Part shown: positions 21,660 to 33,215 of the stretch, in pieces
Position numbering within the stretch: position 1 is the stretch's first letter
Layout: every line of letters begins with the position of its first letter
Assembly (NCBI GenBank): GCA_035048495.1
Contig: CM068553.1
Coordinates: 21,515,190-21,579,189 of the forward strand
Direction: 5' to 3'
DNA length: 64,000 nt
Source of the DNA: Euptelea pleiosperma
Lineage: Eukaryota > Streptophyta > Magnoliopsida > Ranunculales > Eupteleaceae
The notes under the pieces: generated by a model
The model's input: the letters and a program-made list of their open reading frames with translations, nothing else
The model's database searches: none
Told to the model about the DNA's origin: nothing
Translations under genes and position numbers: made by a program

Positions 21660-23195
21660 TTCTTTTTCTATGCATGTTTGATATTTGTATCATTAGTTTC
21701 CTGTTATTGTAATACACCTAAGAATCAAATATAAGTGAGTAGACTAAAAAAGTTCTAAAATCTAATGGCTATAGATTACCAATCACGTACGGTGTTTTTT
21801 GGTGTGTATATAATATATATCCACCATGGGATGGGCCAAACATCCATACGGACCATCCATTCTCTATTCAAGTCTTTTTCTAGGATAGCTATAATGTAAT
21901 CTTTCCCACTCTATCGTAGATGGATCCATCCTGCATGTACATGTGTACGCCATTGGTGGACTGGACTTAAGAAAATGGAACTTATTTTATTGAAAACAGC
22001 TTCTGTTTCATATAGAATAAGATGTTTCGATTGGAAATTCCAGGTTTATTTATTGTATGATCTCAACCAGCTGAAATGATCCATGTGCTTCTAATCCAAC
22101 GGCTAGAAATCACGCCTTAAAAAGTACCAATCAGGGTTATTATACTCCATCCATGTGAAAACATGTAGTAGCTGTCCTTAGCTCTTGGACAATCTATAAA
22201 TTGAATTCCCAGAAAAGAGGAGGTCCGGTTCCAGAAAAGCCTGTTCTGGAAGTACCCACATTAGTGATTTCTAACATTTGGATCTCCGTACCCCTAATAA
22301 TTTCAAATCCTATGGTTGAAAATAACCCCACGAAAAAGACTCGATCCGATCCAATGGTTAGAAATCTCTCTTCATTCTAATTTTTGGTCTATAGGTCAAC
22401 TTAGGGATGGCCAAACATCCATGCAACAAGTGGTCTCAAACTTTCCACGTGATCATACTGTGATCCATCATCAATGTTGATGACGGAGGTCCGGATTGTA
22501 TAAGGCCCATTGAGGATGGTCTTGATGAGGAAACATTATGGTTTTAAAGAGATTGAAAGATGACAGTAAATTCGCCATGAAAGCTTCATCAATTGCAGAC
22601 GCAGATAAGGAAAAAAGTACGTCTTTCATAGATAGAAATTGGTGGTATCAGATGTTCATAAAAACCAACCATTCTGGTCCTTCTCTAGTACAGTTACATT
22701 TTACTCTCTCACATTCCAAAATAACATAAAATATAAGATAGTAAAGATAAAGTGTCATACAGATTAAGTTGTTTTGGTTTCAAATTGCTGAATGAAAAAA
22801 AAATGCATGAAATCCAATGGGTGGAAATCACCATTAAAGAATAAGGAATCTAATAGATAGAGATCACCAACAAAGGATCAATTTGGGTGTGTAGGCTCAT
22901 CTCTTTCGCTGCACCATCTCCTTCTTTTGCTTTGTTGGGTTGTCTTCCACATCCCCCTCATTTGAATGCGCTAATGTTGAACGAAAACCTAGAACCCATT
23001 TTAGGAAACTTAATTGGGAACCAATCGATGAAGACACGTGTGAAAATGGGAAAATAAAAGGGAGGGGACATTCAGTGGGTACGTATATATGGGTTCAACA
23101 GGGTTTGAATTTATCTCGCCTCTTCAATTGCCTCTGATTCTTGTAAATCCTCATCAAGCACACCCGAAATGGTTATTGGTCGAAACTGTGAGCTT
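21660..23195. other. intergenic DNA, no gene recognised
   Basis: AT-rich DNA with short open frames (22538-22729, 22940-23137) that match nothing I recognise. The phrase CCAACGGCTAGAAATCA recurs in degenerate form (near 22089, 22353, 22813, also 20124), suggesting old dispersed repeat fragments. Confidence 0.5.
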
Positions 23196-23893
23196 TGAAA
23201 CATGAGATTTCCGTGTCATCTAATCGGAAACCCGTTAATCTGCAAAAATGCAGACTTGTACAGTGGTATATTGGATATCGTCTGCACTCGGGGTTAGGAC
23301 AAATAATTGAACAATGATAATGGAAAATGCTAAGAATTTATGGATGCAAGGGTGAGAATGGTGATGTGATTGATTTTAAAACATTCCTTATTGATTTTTA
23401 GAAAGATCTACGAAGCTAATAAATTAATAAAAAATTAAGCATGTAACCAATAAGTAGGAAATGACAATAAAACAAAAAACTATTTTTCATTAACTACAAT
23501 TCTTTTAAATAAGCAAACTAAAACAATAAACTTCACTAGAAAGCTGGGAAAAGTAGAAAGAGAGAAGAGAGAGAGAAATTGAGGATGTAACTTAGAGAGA
23601 GAAAGTGAGCAAATAGAGAGAGATAAAGATAGATCTAGTGAGAGAAATGGGATTTTAGAGAGAGAAAACAACGTTAGAGGATTGGAGAGAGAAAGTAGGG
23701 TTTTTAAAGAGAAAATGATGAGGATTTAGAGAGAGAAACAAGAAAGAACTAGAGAGAGATAATGGTGAAGAGAGAGTTAGAGAAGTAGATAGAAAAACCT
23801 AAGGGATGAGAAAGAAACTATCTCTTGCACATACTTTATATGAGATCGGCCAATAGAGAAGTGGTTGTTCGCATGAATGGGAAGATGAACACT
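23196..23893 (-). mobile_element. old - strand Athila-type LTR, U5 end (first piece)
   Basis: Reverse complement of the family LTR 3' end: TGAAAC... at 23196, the ATATCGTCTGCACTCGGGGTTAG block near 23276 and a long GAGAGAGAAA-rich stretch to about 23810. It is interrupted by the MITE and by element C, and appears to resume at 32578/32583. It is clearly older than the other LTRs. The last nine bases (23885-23893) are the MITE target duplication. Confidence 0.75.
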
Positions 23894-24319
23894 AAGGGTG
23901 TCAATTTTACCCAATATAACCGGAACCGAATAGGAACCGGAACCGAAAACACCGGTTCCGGTACCACATTTTTGGGAACTGATTAAAAAGAACCGGAACC
24001 AGAACCGAACCGGAAACTAATGGTTACGGTTCCGGTACTCTAATATGGAACCGAAACAGATAAGAACCGGAACCGAACCGATAAGAACCGGAACCAATAT
24101 ATAAATATAGTGTAAAAATTCTCATATTACCAAGATTGGACCCGTTATACCCGAAATCGGAACCGGAACTGACAAAAACTACATAATCGGTTCCGGTTCT
24201 GGTACCATCACTTTGAGAACTGGAACCGATAAGTACCCGAACCGATAAGAACCGGAACCGTTTGTTCCGGTTCTGGTCACCTTAGGAACCGAACCGGAAC
24301 CGACCCGTTGACACCCCTA
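23894..24319. mobile_element. MITE, 426 bp, rich in CCGGAACCG, flanked by ATGAACACT
   Basis: Ends AAGGGTGTCAA and (reverse) TAGGGGTGTCAA form an inverted repeat. ATGAACACT is present on both sides (23885-23893 and 24320-24328), giving an 8- or 9-bp duplication. The interior is made of GGAACCGG/CCGGTTCC words and can fold extensively. Noncoding. It is probably hAT-like, but a 9-bp duplication would suit a Mutator-like MITE, so the superfamily is left open. Confidence 0.8.
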
Positions 24320-24327
24320 ATGAACAC

Positions 24328-25906
24328 TGATATTCACTCAAAAGTGTTTGTTTTAAGCCATTATCTTTATAGCGTTGTCGCATTCTCCTACGTAAAACTT
24401 GTCTTTTCATCGACTTTTCCACGTAAGAGTTTTTTCCATTGCATAGAACGCATTCTTTAAATGAAAATCGACTATTTGCATGAAATATACGCATTTCAGA
24501 TAGTCCAGTATCAAGCCGTTTTAGTTGAATCTCATTACGCGCTTTTTCACTTGCAGGAGACTCTATCGGGCGATTCTCGAGGACTGGCTGGCCCACGATC
24601 AACCACAGAAGACTTCTATCAAAGCTTAAAGAGCCAACAGGCTAGGATAAAAAGATAGAAGATATGTACGGGCAAAGTTAGAAGATCGTAGAGTCGAGAC
24701 AATGACTAAGAGAGAATATAATAGTTGGAGACCAAGAGTAGGACTTAGGTGTTAAAGGCCACACCAATTAACATCAAAGGATAAGTTTGACTAATTGGTG
24801 GAGCGGACGAGAGAAAATAAAGAAGACCAGGGTTCAAGACCCTCCAATGCTTTTATTTTTGTATTTTTCTCCCACATCTCTCCTATTTCTCTCTCTATCT
24901 ATCTTGACCCATACCCATGCCCATGACCTATGACCTATGCCCATACCCATGACCCATGCCCATGCCCATTTGCAACAAGAAGAGAGAATTGGTCTCACTT
25001 GATCGATTCTTCTCTCCCCCATATCTCTCTATCCTAGTCACTCTCTCTCTCATCTAACTAACCCATTCCCAACCGTTGGATCTAGAGAGATCCAACAGTC
25101 ATCATTTTTACAATAAGCAAAAAGAAAAAAAAAGTCTATAAGAGATCTATGATCTCTCCTTCTTGGGTTAGTTCCCTCCCCCTTCTCTTCCTCTCTTTCT
25201 TCTTTCTTTCTCTTCTTCTTCACACTTCTTCTCCGGCGAGCTCACCATTAACGCCTCCACCTCGAGGTGCAAAGCTTCAAACAGCAACGTCTCCTTGCTG
25301 CCCATTCCATCTGCCACAATCAAAGGTTACAATCCTCAATCCTATTGAGGTCAATCCAATCGGAGTTACACCATCTACCTCTTCAATGGTAAGCTTCTCT
25401 CTAATTCATCTCTCTAACCTTCCTACATTCTTTCTTTCTCTTCTTTCCCTCTCTACCTTTACATGCTTTCTAGGGTAATATTTTAATGGCTTTCTAGATT
25501 AATTTAGTTTAATGTTATTTCCGTTGTAAAGCATTTGAACAAGCATTGTAAGCATTTGTTTTTAGTTTAATGAACAAGTTTTAAATTCAAGTTTAAGTTG
25601 TTTTCATTTATTGTGTTTTTCATTCTCGTTTCTCTTATGTTTTTTTCATTCTAATAGTTTTAACAACAATCTCAAGCATATTTTAAATCAACCTCCACCA
25701 TTCTCACTTTTCCATTTATTCTGAGCATTTTCTAATTATTCTTGTTTCTTATTATGCTAACTAATCCCGAGTACGGACGATATCCGATACGAGCCACTGT
25801 ACAAGTCTGCTTATTTGCAGATTAAGTGAACCAATTCGAAGAAATTATAAATATTGTTGAAATCAAGGCTTTCTGATCCAACGACACGAAAAAAACTTTA
25901 CTTTCA
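24328..25906 (+). mobile_element. 5' LTR of non-autonomous element C
   Basis: Starts TGATATTCAC at 24328, ends TTACTTTCA at 25906 and is followed by a tRNA-Asp-type PBS. At 1579 bp it is shorter than the 2.5-2.8-kb LTRs elsewhere because it lacks most of the CAGCAAC-rich middle. AACAC precedes it (24323-24327) and follows the 3' LTR (32578-32582). It carries a short (CCCATG)n array at about 24906-24970 and a GTAAGC donor-like site at 25389-25394. Confidence 0.92.
24906..24970. repeat. CCCATG minisatellite, short allele (5' LTR of C)
   Basis: About 64 bp of CCCATG/CCCATGA-type repeats. The same array in the 3' LTR of the same element is about twice as long (31525-31647). Confidence 0.85.
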
Positions 25907-25908
25907 AA

Positions 25909-25922
25909 TGGCGCCGTTGCCG
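25909..25922 (+). promoter_or_regulatory. primer-binding site of C, tRNA-Asp type
   Basis: TGGCGCCGTTGCCG begins two bases after the LTR end and matches the complement of the plant tRNA-Asp 3' end over 14 bases. This is the usual primer of Athila elements. Confidence 0.85.
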
Positions 25923-27455
25923 CTCGGTTGACGGGATTGCAAAAGACGAACATGAATTCGGAAAGCTGCTTAATCTTGAAGATCCGATCCAAATCAGAAA
26001 CTTTTCATTTTGTTTTTCACATTTTCCACTTATTATTTTAATGCATCGGACGGCCAAGTGCAAAGTTGTAATAATTTAGGAATTTATTTTCTCTCCTTCT
26101 AGAATAACTGCTAAATAATTAATTAATTAATTAAAAAAATACAAAAAATATTAGGGTCAGATTTCAATTCTGTTATTTCTAGTTAGATCACCATTGGTTA
26201 TTTAATTCAATTTAGAAGGTTTCCAACTCTCGGTTATTCAAAAGTAGATATTTTCGAACCCTAATTCGGGAATAGCTAAAGTTGAATTTCAAAGCCTAAT
26301 AATTGGAAATAATTCACAATACCTGCCATAAATCATTGCGTGTTTCTTGAAACCCCAAAGGCGGTATACCTTCCAATTACATACCATAGACCATTGTGGA
26401 CTAACGTGATTGCGGATTGCGTTTACCAAGTGAGTAAAGAGCGAAAGCTCAAAGAGGTGGAGTCGGGCCCAAGCCCATTTGGATACCCCTCCCTATCTCA
26501 CGGAGGAGACCCCGTGCTTAGACAACGGGCAGGTAAGTTTCTACACCTCGCCTTGAGTGCGATCGTGATCATTGAGCAAACACTGTGCCGATTGTTTATT
26601 TGCTTTTGCAACACTTATCGGAATTGCTTAGTTTGGCCGTAATAAACTACATAAAGAGCAAACCCAGCTCTAACTTAAAACTGGTGGGATTTCATCACTC
26701 ACCTCGTCATTCCAGCTTTTGTGCAACCACAGCCAAGAATTAAAATCAATCAAGAAGTAGAGCCCAATTAGATCGGTGTTCTAGGAAAACTCCACATAAA
26801 GTGACCCCTTCAAAGATCAAGTCGATTAAGTCCATGAATGCGGGCCCTGTTATCTAACACACCTATAGGTCCCTGCTACTCAAGTATACCGAGCTCGTAA
26901 GTGGCCTCATTGATTGTCTGTCGGATTAGCTTAGTGTCGGATTAGGAACACGAACCAACCCTAGCTCCTCTTCTGGGAAAACTCATCTTCACGCTTGACA
27001 AATCTGATTAGTCTAGGGCGTACTTAAGTCAGCCAATGTGCCGCACGTCTGTCTAGGCTTCGGATTATCTTGCAGTCAACTTGAGTTAGTACTAGCGGAT
27101 TTGCTTTGAAGAGTGTATCCTGGTGAGAACCTATAGAGTGAAAAGTTGGTCTGGTTGGTAATTGAAGATAAACCAGTGGTCTGCCCACTGTCATAATCTA
27201 AACTATCCCTACACTAACAAGATAATTCATAATATTATCCTGATTGTTTAGGTTAAGATTATCTGTTGCTCTGTGTGCATCATCTAGGCTCATTTGGTTT
27301 CAATATCTCTTGCCGACTCTAGGGGCTTGCCTTTTTAGCATATGCCCATTTGGATTTGATCCAACCCGTGACTGATTCGATCTGAGAGTCAGTCTACCGC
27401 ACCGGTCTCCTTCACATAATCTATCTCCTTCCTCCGAGAGACTCACATCTTTCTG
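25923..27455 (+). mobile_element. 5' leader of element C
   Basis: Noncoding leader collinear with those of D, E and F. It has the GAGC-GAAA-GCTC hairpin at 26439-26450, the donor-like AGGTAAGT at 26531-26538, and the conserved CCTTGAGTGCGAT, CCAACCCTAGCT and CATCATCTAG blocks. No gene is seen. Confidence 0.75.
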
Positions 27456-28985
27456 ATGGCTGATGAACGACCTCTATTCGAGACCTACAACAATTTCTTT
27501 GAAGATCTAGGCGATAACTTTGAGCAATGGTATACCAATCCTGAGTGTCATCATGACACTCCAGTCTCACAGAGTTCTGTGGGATATGAAGCACAGGGCG
27601 ATCCAGTGCTAAAATTCCTACTTAAGGATTTGAGAAACTCAATTTTCGCCCTTGATGTTGCAGTCCAGAAGCCTGTTTATCACTCCAAATCTGTGGGATA
27701 TTTTCCTCATGTCCAGGAAGAGGTCTGTAATTTTAGTACATTTGAACCTCCGCTGTAGACCTCCTACAATAACACATATTATCCGGACAATGGAAGTCAT
27801 AATAACTTTGAATAGGAACAACAGTCTTTTCCCCAACAGCAACTGCAACAGGATATGTATCATTCCGGGTTTCACCAACCCTGTGGACAATATGATGGGC
27901 AGAACTCATAGTCGCAGTACCAGCCAGATCCACAGACTGAATATTTTAGTCAAGAGTGGACCCCGCAGGATTTTCAAAATTAGCAGATAGTCTCAGACTC
28001 ACATCCATCATATAACTTTCATACTCAGTCGGACTACTTTCAAGAATTGGTACCTCAACTTTCCTTAGTTGAACCGCCACAGTCTGCTCCTAAACCTAGT
28101 CTAGAAGAACTCATCTCGCAATACATCATCCAACAACAGCACTCCATGGAGAGCTTGGAACACCGTCTAGGTGAGTTAGAATCTGAAAGAGAGGAAGTCG
28201 ACTTCAATAGCCAACCTATGGCTTATCTAGAGGAGAATACCATGGACACAGTCCATAATGAGGAGTCGCACAGCTGGACCAAGTACCAGACTTTAGAAGA
28301 GGAAATTGAGGATGCTACAAACAAAGGATCGGATTACAATATTGATGAGCCAGAGTCTCCATCTTCGGTGTCCTTTGAAGCACCGACTTTTGAACCTAGC
28401 TTAGAGGAATCATCTACTTTTGATGCTTCATTGTCTGCACCTGAAGCAGACATTCCAGACATTGAGCACTGTCTAGATAGTGCGGTCCCAGTTGTTCTGG
28501 CCCCACCGTTCCTCACCATCCTTGATGCACACATCGGGAGTAGGGACGATAACATGTCGACGACATTTTACAACCTCAAAGCAGAGGTTACCATTTTTGA
28601 ACAGCCAACATACGTCGATATTGTCGATACACCATATGCCTTAGAGAGTGCTGTTCAGGACTCTCCCGAGGAAAAACTCTCCCAGTGTGAAGAACACTTT
28701 GCGCCTGACTTCATCTCGGAGTCAGACAATTATGCTATTACTGATCTGCAGGAGTCTGCTCCATTCAGATACATTTCCGCTAAACTCAATGAGTTTGCGG
28801 CTCTGCTAACCATGGCCAGAGAATCCACTACTGCTCTCATCTCAGTCTTTACTGAGAAGCTTCGATCCCTCCCAGCCGAACTACATGTTTTTGCGGGTCT
28901 GCAAAGAGCACTTACTATCCTTCTCTCAGTTTACACTGAGAAAGACCTGTTCTATACAGGTATACCTAGACAAGGGATAGGATAA
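27456..28985 (+). pseudogene. non-autonomous Gag/protease-remnant ORF of element C, broken
   Basis: Starts MADERPLFETYNNFFE and is collinear with the 607-codon ORF of D. The order is EQWYTNPECHHDTPVS, an ELxNSI/SAL-like helix, a Gln/Tyr-rich region, the coiled-coil-like SMESLEHRLGELESE, acidic PESPSSV repeats, then the protease-remnant LAPPFLTILDAHIGSRD. The C-terminus has two FTEKLRSLPAE/YTEKDLFY-type modules and ends YTGIPRQGIG. Stops occur at about 27757 (CAG to TAG), 27813, 27908 and 27982. From 28047 to the end it is open for 312 codons. There is no capsid core, no CCHC knuckle and no DxGA protease site. C is therefore both non-autonomous and translationally broken. Confidence 0.82.
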
Positions 28986-30933
28986 CAGTCTTTGTTCTAC
29001 CTTAGAAGACTGCAGATTCACTCAGTCTCCATGAGTTTTAACCTAGTTGGGGGTACTTGATATACCCCCATCATGTCTGGCTAAAGACATAAAACTTAGC
29101 ACTTTCGGAAAGGCAATTCCAATATTCCTAGAGTACATGAGTCTCTATATTTGTTATTACTGTGATATCTCTGGACATACAGGTACATTTATTCTTCAGA
29201 TCATCAGGTACCACACTCTGTCGAGTTTATGCCGACTTGGTAATATCCTCCTTGAACCTTTGCATCATCATTACCAATTTTTCATCATCTTTTGTTCCGG
29301 TCATGAGCACCAAGGACGGTGCTATATTTTGGTTGGGGGTGGGTTTTGACCAAAACTCATGTTTTTATTTTGATAAAAAAAATAATAATAATAAAAAATA
29401 AAAAAAAAGAGAGAAACCTTGTGTTTTTGGGTGTGATTTCATGAGATTTTCGAAAATGCCCTGACTTGATTAGTGAAAATCTTTCGAAAAGTCTATTTAT
29501 TGAAAAGGATGTCTGTTTTGAAAAATCACTTATTAGCTCTTCATTCAGTTCGAAAGCAAACATTACTACAGTGGATTGAAAAATCTTTGAAAACTCTGAT
29601 TCAGCAAAAATGTTCACATATCAACATCAAAATTATCCAAAGTTTAGATTATCCAGAGATCCAAGAAGAACAAGTGTGGAGACCTAACTCAGTGAGCTTT
29701 TGAGCTTTTCATTATTTTCGAGGGTCATAAAATTATTCTGAGTCACAAGATGACTCATAATTCTTCTAATCCCCAAATATTTCCATTGAGTGATCTCATT
29801 AACCCTTGCTTTGGTCATGGAACTCAGAACGACATCAAATTCGGATTATTACAGAAAGAATCTTCTCTATATCCATTCGAGACATCGAAGATGAAAGTAC
29901 AAACCCTAGAAAATGATATAGGCCATCTTTCTAACCAATCAGATTTTTTAGCTTCCCTAAACATCTATACCATTAGAAACTATTTTTGAGCCTTTTGATG
30001 AAAACCTTTTCTTGTTAACCCATCAACTAAAAACCCAATCCCAAAAAAAGAGTTCAATATGATAACCTACTTCTGAGAGTGATCAAAGAGTATTTGGTAT
30101 GATTACACCATGAAAAGATAGTAACCAAGAAAGAAAAACAAAACAAAACAAAACAAATGGTTCGAGCTGAAAAGAAACATGATCAGAAAGAAAGAAGGAA
30201 AGGTTGAAGAATAGCAAAAAAAAAAAAACGACAAAAATTAGAAAAAGAAAAGAAGAAAAGTCAAGGAAATATTAACCCTAAGTTGCAAAGAATAGTGAGA
30301 TACCCTCTCAGAATTTTTGAATACCAGAATATCTTTCTTTTCTGAACCTATCCTAAGCCTCAATGCAACCTATGCAAGTCCTATTTGATTCTAGATTTGT
30401 ACCATCCTCAAGTGTGGAGAATAGAGAAAAGAGAAATTATAAAGTTTGATCCGACGTTCTTAAGTGATATGACATTCCGATCATGAGATCTTCGTAAATC
30501 TTTTTTATACCCTCTATTCAAGAACTATATATGTGAGACGTTTGCCAATTTTTATATTCATCTCCTCACATATAGTTTGAGAGAAAAGTATAAAACTATT
30601 TCCGAGTGATTCACTTATGAGTGGTATACAAGTGATGATTGAGGTCGAGGCATAGAGTCTCTAAGGAGATCTAGATATCTCTACTGCCAGATAAGGATGA
30701 AGTTAAACACACACACACACTAAGTCTGAGTAATCTTTTGTTTGAAGGTCCATTTGTAGAAGTGTTGCATTTTGCTGATCAGTTCTAATTTGTGAATGAT
30801 TTCTTGCATCCTTAAAATAATCTGACAAAACGGAGTTTTTTCTGAGTAATGCAAATAAGTTTTCTAGCATGTTATGCCTAGCCCTCTTTCGCTCACTAAT
30901 TTCGCAATAATTGCCAAGGATTGGCAATATGCT
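28986..30933 (+). mobile_element. 3' untranslated region of element C
   Basis: About 1.95 kb without a credible frame, collinear with 42295-44230 (D) and with the - strand 51737-53668 (F). Shared marks are CACTCAGTCTCC, the GGGGGTACTTGATATACCCCC dyad (about 29049-29069), an A-rich tract near 29378-29412, a CA repeat at 30709-30720 and the hairpin ATTGCCAA-GGA-TTGGCAAT at 30910-30928. Confidence 0.75.
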
Positions 30934-30945
30934 AGTTGGGGGTTG
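30934..30945 (+). promoter_or_regulatory. polypurine-like tract of C
   Basis: AGTTGGGGGTTG directly precedes the 3' LTR start TGATATTCGC, as in D (44231-44242) and F (51725-51736, - strand). Confidence 0.8.
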
Positions 30946-32577
30946 TGATATTCGCTTAAAAGTGCTTATTTTAAGCCATTATCCTTATAGCATTGTCACA
31001 TTCTCTTACGTAAAACTTGTCTTTTCGTCGACTTTTCCACGCAAGAGTTTCTTCCATTGCATAGAACGCATTCTTTAAATGAAAATCGACTATTTGCATG
31101 AAATATACGCATTTCAGATAGTCCAGTATCAAGCCATTTTAGTTGAATCTCATTACGTGCTTTTTCACTTGCAGGAGACCCTATCGGGCGATTCTCGAGG
31201 ACTGGCTGGCCCACGATCAACCACAGAAGACTTCTATCAAAGCTTAAAGAGCCAACAGGCTAGGATAAAAAGATAGAAAACATGTACGGGCAAAGTTAGA
31301 AGATTGTAGAGTCGAGACAAGGACTAAGAGAGAGAATAATAGCTGGAGACTAAGAGTAGGACTTAGGTGTTAAAGGCCACACCAATTAACATCAAAGGAT
31401 AAGTTTAACTAATTGGTGGAGTGGACGAGAGAAAATAAAGAAGACTAGGGTTCAAGACCCTCCAATGCTTTTATTTTTGTATTTTTCTCTCACATCTCTC
31501 CTATTTCTCTCTCTATCTATCTTGACCCATACCCATGCCCATGACCCATGACCCATGCCCATACCCATGACCCATGACCCATGACCATGCCCATGCCCAT
31601 GACCCATGCCTATGCCCATGACCCATGCCCATGCCCATGCCCATTTGCAACAAGAAGAGAGAATTGGTCTCAGTTGACCGATTCTTCTCTCCCCCATATC
31701 TCTCTATCCTAGTTACTCTCTCTCATCTAACTAACCCATTCCCAACCGTTGGATCTCTTTAGATCCAACGGTCATCATTTTTACAACAAGCAAAAAAAAA
31801 AAAAGTCTATAAGAGATCTACGATCTCTCCTTCTTGGGTTGGTTCCCTCCCCCTTCTCTTTCTCTCTTTCTTCTTTTTTTCTCTTCTTCTTCACACTTCT
31901 TCTCCGGCGAGCTCACCATTAACGCCTCCACCTCGAGGTGCAAAGCTTCAAACAGCAACATCTCCTTGCTGCCCATTCCATCTGCCACAATCAAAAGCTA
32001 CAATCCTCAATCCTATTGAGGTCGATCCAATCGGAGTTACACCATCTACCTCTTCAATGGTAAGCTTCTCTCTAATTCATCTCTCTAACCTTCCTACATT
32101 CTTTCCTCTTTTCTTTCCCTCTCTACCTTTACATGCTTTCTAGGGTAATATTTTAATGGCTTTCTAGATTAATTTGGTTTAATGTTATTTCCGTTGTAAA
32201 GCATTTGAACAAGTATTGTAAGCATTTGTTTTTAGTTTAATGAACAAGTTTTAAATTCAAGTTTAAGTTGTTTTCATTTATTGTGTTTTTCATTCTCGTT
32301 TCTCTTATGTTTTTTTCATTATAATAGTTTTAACAACAATCTCAAGCATATTTTAAATCAACCTCCACCATTCTCACCCTTCCATTTATTCTGAGCATTT
32401 TTTGATTATTCTTGTTTCTTATTATGCTAACTAATCCCGAGTGCGGACGATATCCGACACGAGCCACTGTGCAAGTCTGCTTATTTGCAGATTAAGTAAA
32501 CCAATTCGGAGAAATTATAAATATTGTTGAAATCAAGGGTTTCCGATCCAACGACACAGAAAAAAACTTTACTTTCA
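30946..32577 (+). mobile_element. 3' LTR of non-autonomous element C
   Basis: TGATATTCGC at 30946 to TTACTTTCA at 32577, then AACAC (32578-32582) matching the left flank. At 1632 bp it differs from the 5' LTR by many transitions and by the longer CCCATG array (31525-31647), so C is older than D and F. It holds a perfect 12-bp stem ACCGTTGGATCT/AGATCCAACGGT at 31745-31772. Confidence 0.92.
31525..31647. repeat. CCCATG minisatellite, long allele (3' LTR of C)
   Basis: About 120 bp of CCCATG and CCCATGA units, roughly double the array in the partner LTR. Confidence 0.88.
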
Positions 32578-33215
32578 AACACCTGGAGATGGTGCAAGAC
32601 GTGAAGGTGCAAGTGTAGCAGGCTGTTCATGCAACTTGATGGCGCACGGGGTGGTGGCTAGATGACTTGCAGGTGTGCATGAAGAGGAGCAGGAGGCGGT
32701 GTTGTGCACTATTTTGGTCATGTTGCAGGTCTGCAACTTGTGGAAAGAGAAGAAGATGGAAGAAGGTTGGACTGGAGGAGAGGATGCTTGTAGGCCTGAA
32801 TGGTGACTGGGTGGTGCTATGGAGGGCAGCGCATGCAACAAGATGGATAAGATGCAGGTTCAATGGTGCTGCAAGGAGAACCGAACTGTGGAAGGATAGG
32901 AGGTGGATGGTAGAGCTTGGAGATACCCTGTGGATCGTTGCTGTCTCTTGTGGATGGACCGTTGAAGTAGACGGAAGATATCTTGCAACGTTGAGAGATG
33001 GAGATGGTGGAGCATTGCAAGTGACAGATCTGGTTGCACTTATTGGTAGCGATGGAGATTTGGATGGATGTGGAACAAAGAGGCCAGCAGATGAGGATCC
33101 AGCAAAGTAAATAGGAGAGAGATTACCGTGATTTGTAGGTGGAGGGTTTTACTAATAGGGGGTTTGAGAAAGGAGAGGAGGTAGGACTGAGGCACTAGTT
33201 GGTGGCCGGAGTTGC
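32578..33215 (-). mobile_element. old - strand Athila-type LTR, second piece
   Basis: After the AACAC duplication the sequence has the composition and words of the LTR middle in - orientation (GTTGCAGGTCTGCAACTT near 32725; GCATGCAACAAGATGG), consistent with continuation of the LTR begun at 23196. It is stopped at 33215 by the terminus of another LTR. No gene is supported, and the frame 32667-33110 is low-complexity LTR sequence. Confidence 0.6.

Noticed and set aside
22538..23137. Two short + frames (22538-22729, 22940-23137) as possible exons
   Set aside because: No recognised domain, no clear splice or promoter signals, and degenerate repeat words nearby.
25909..25926. tRNA-Asp-like and tRNA-Met-like stretches as tRNA genes
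   Set aside because: Only the 14-18 bases of the primer-binding sites match, with no cloverleaf around them.
32667..33110. 147-codon + frame as a gene
   Set aside because: Lies in antisense LTR sequence, has biased composition and no conserved domain.
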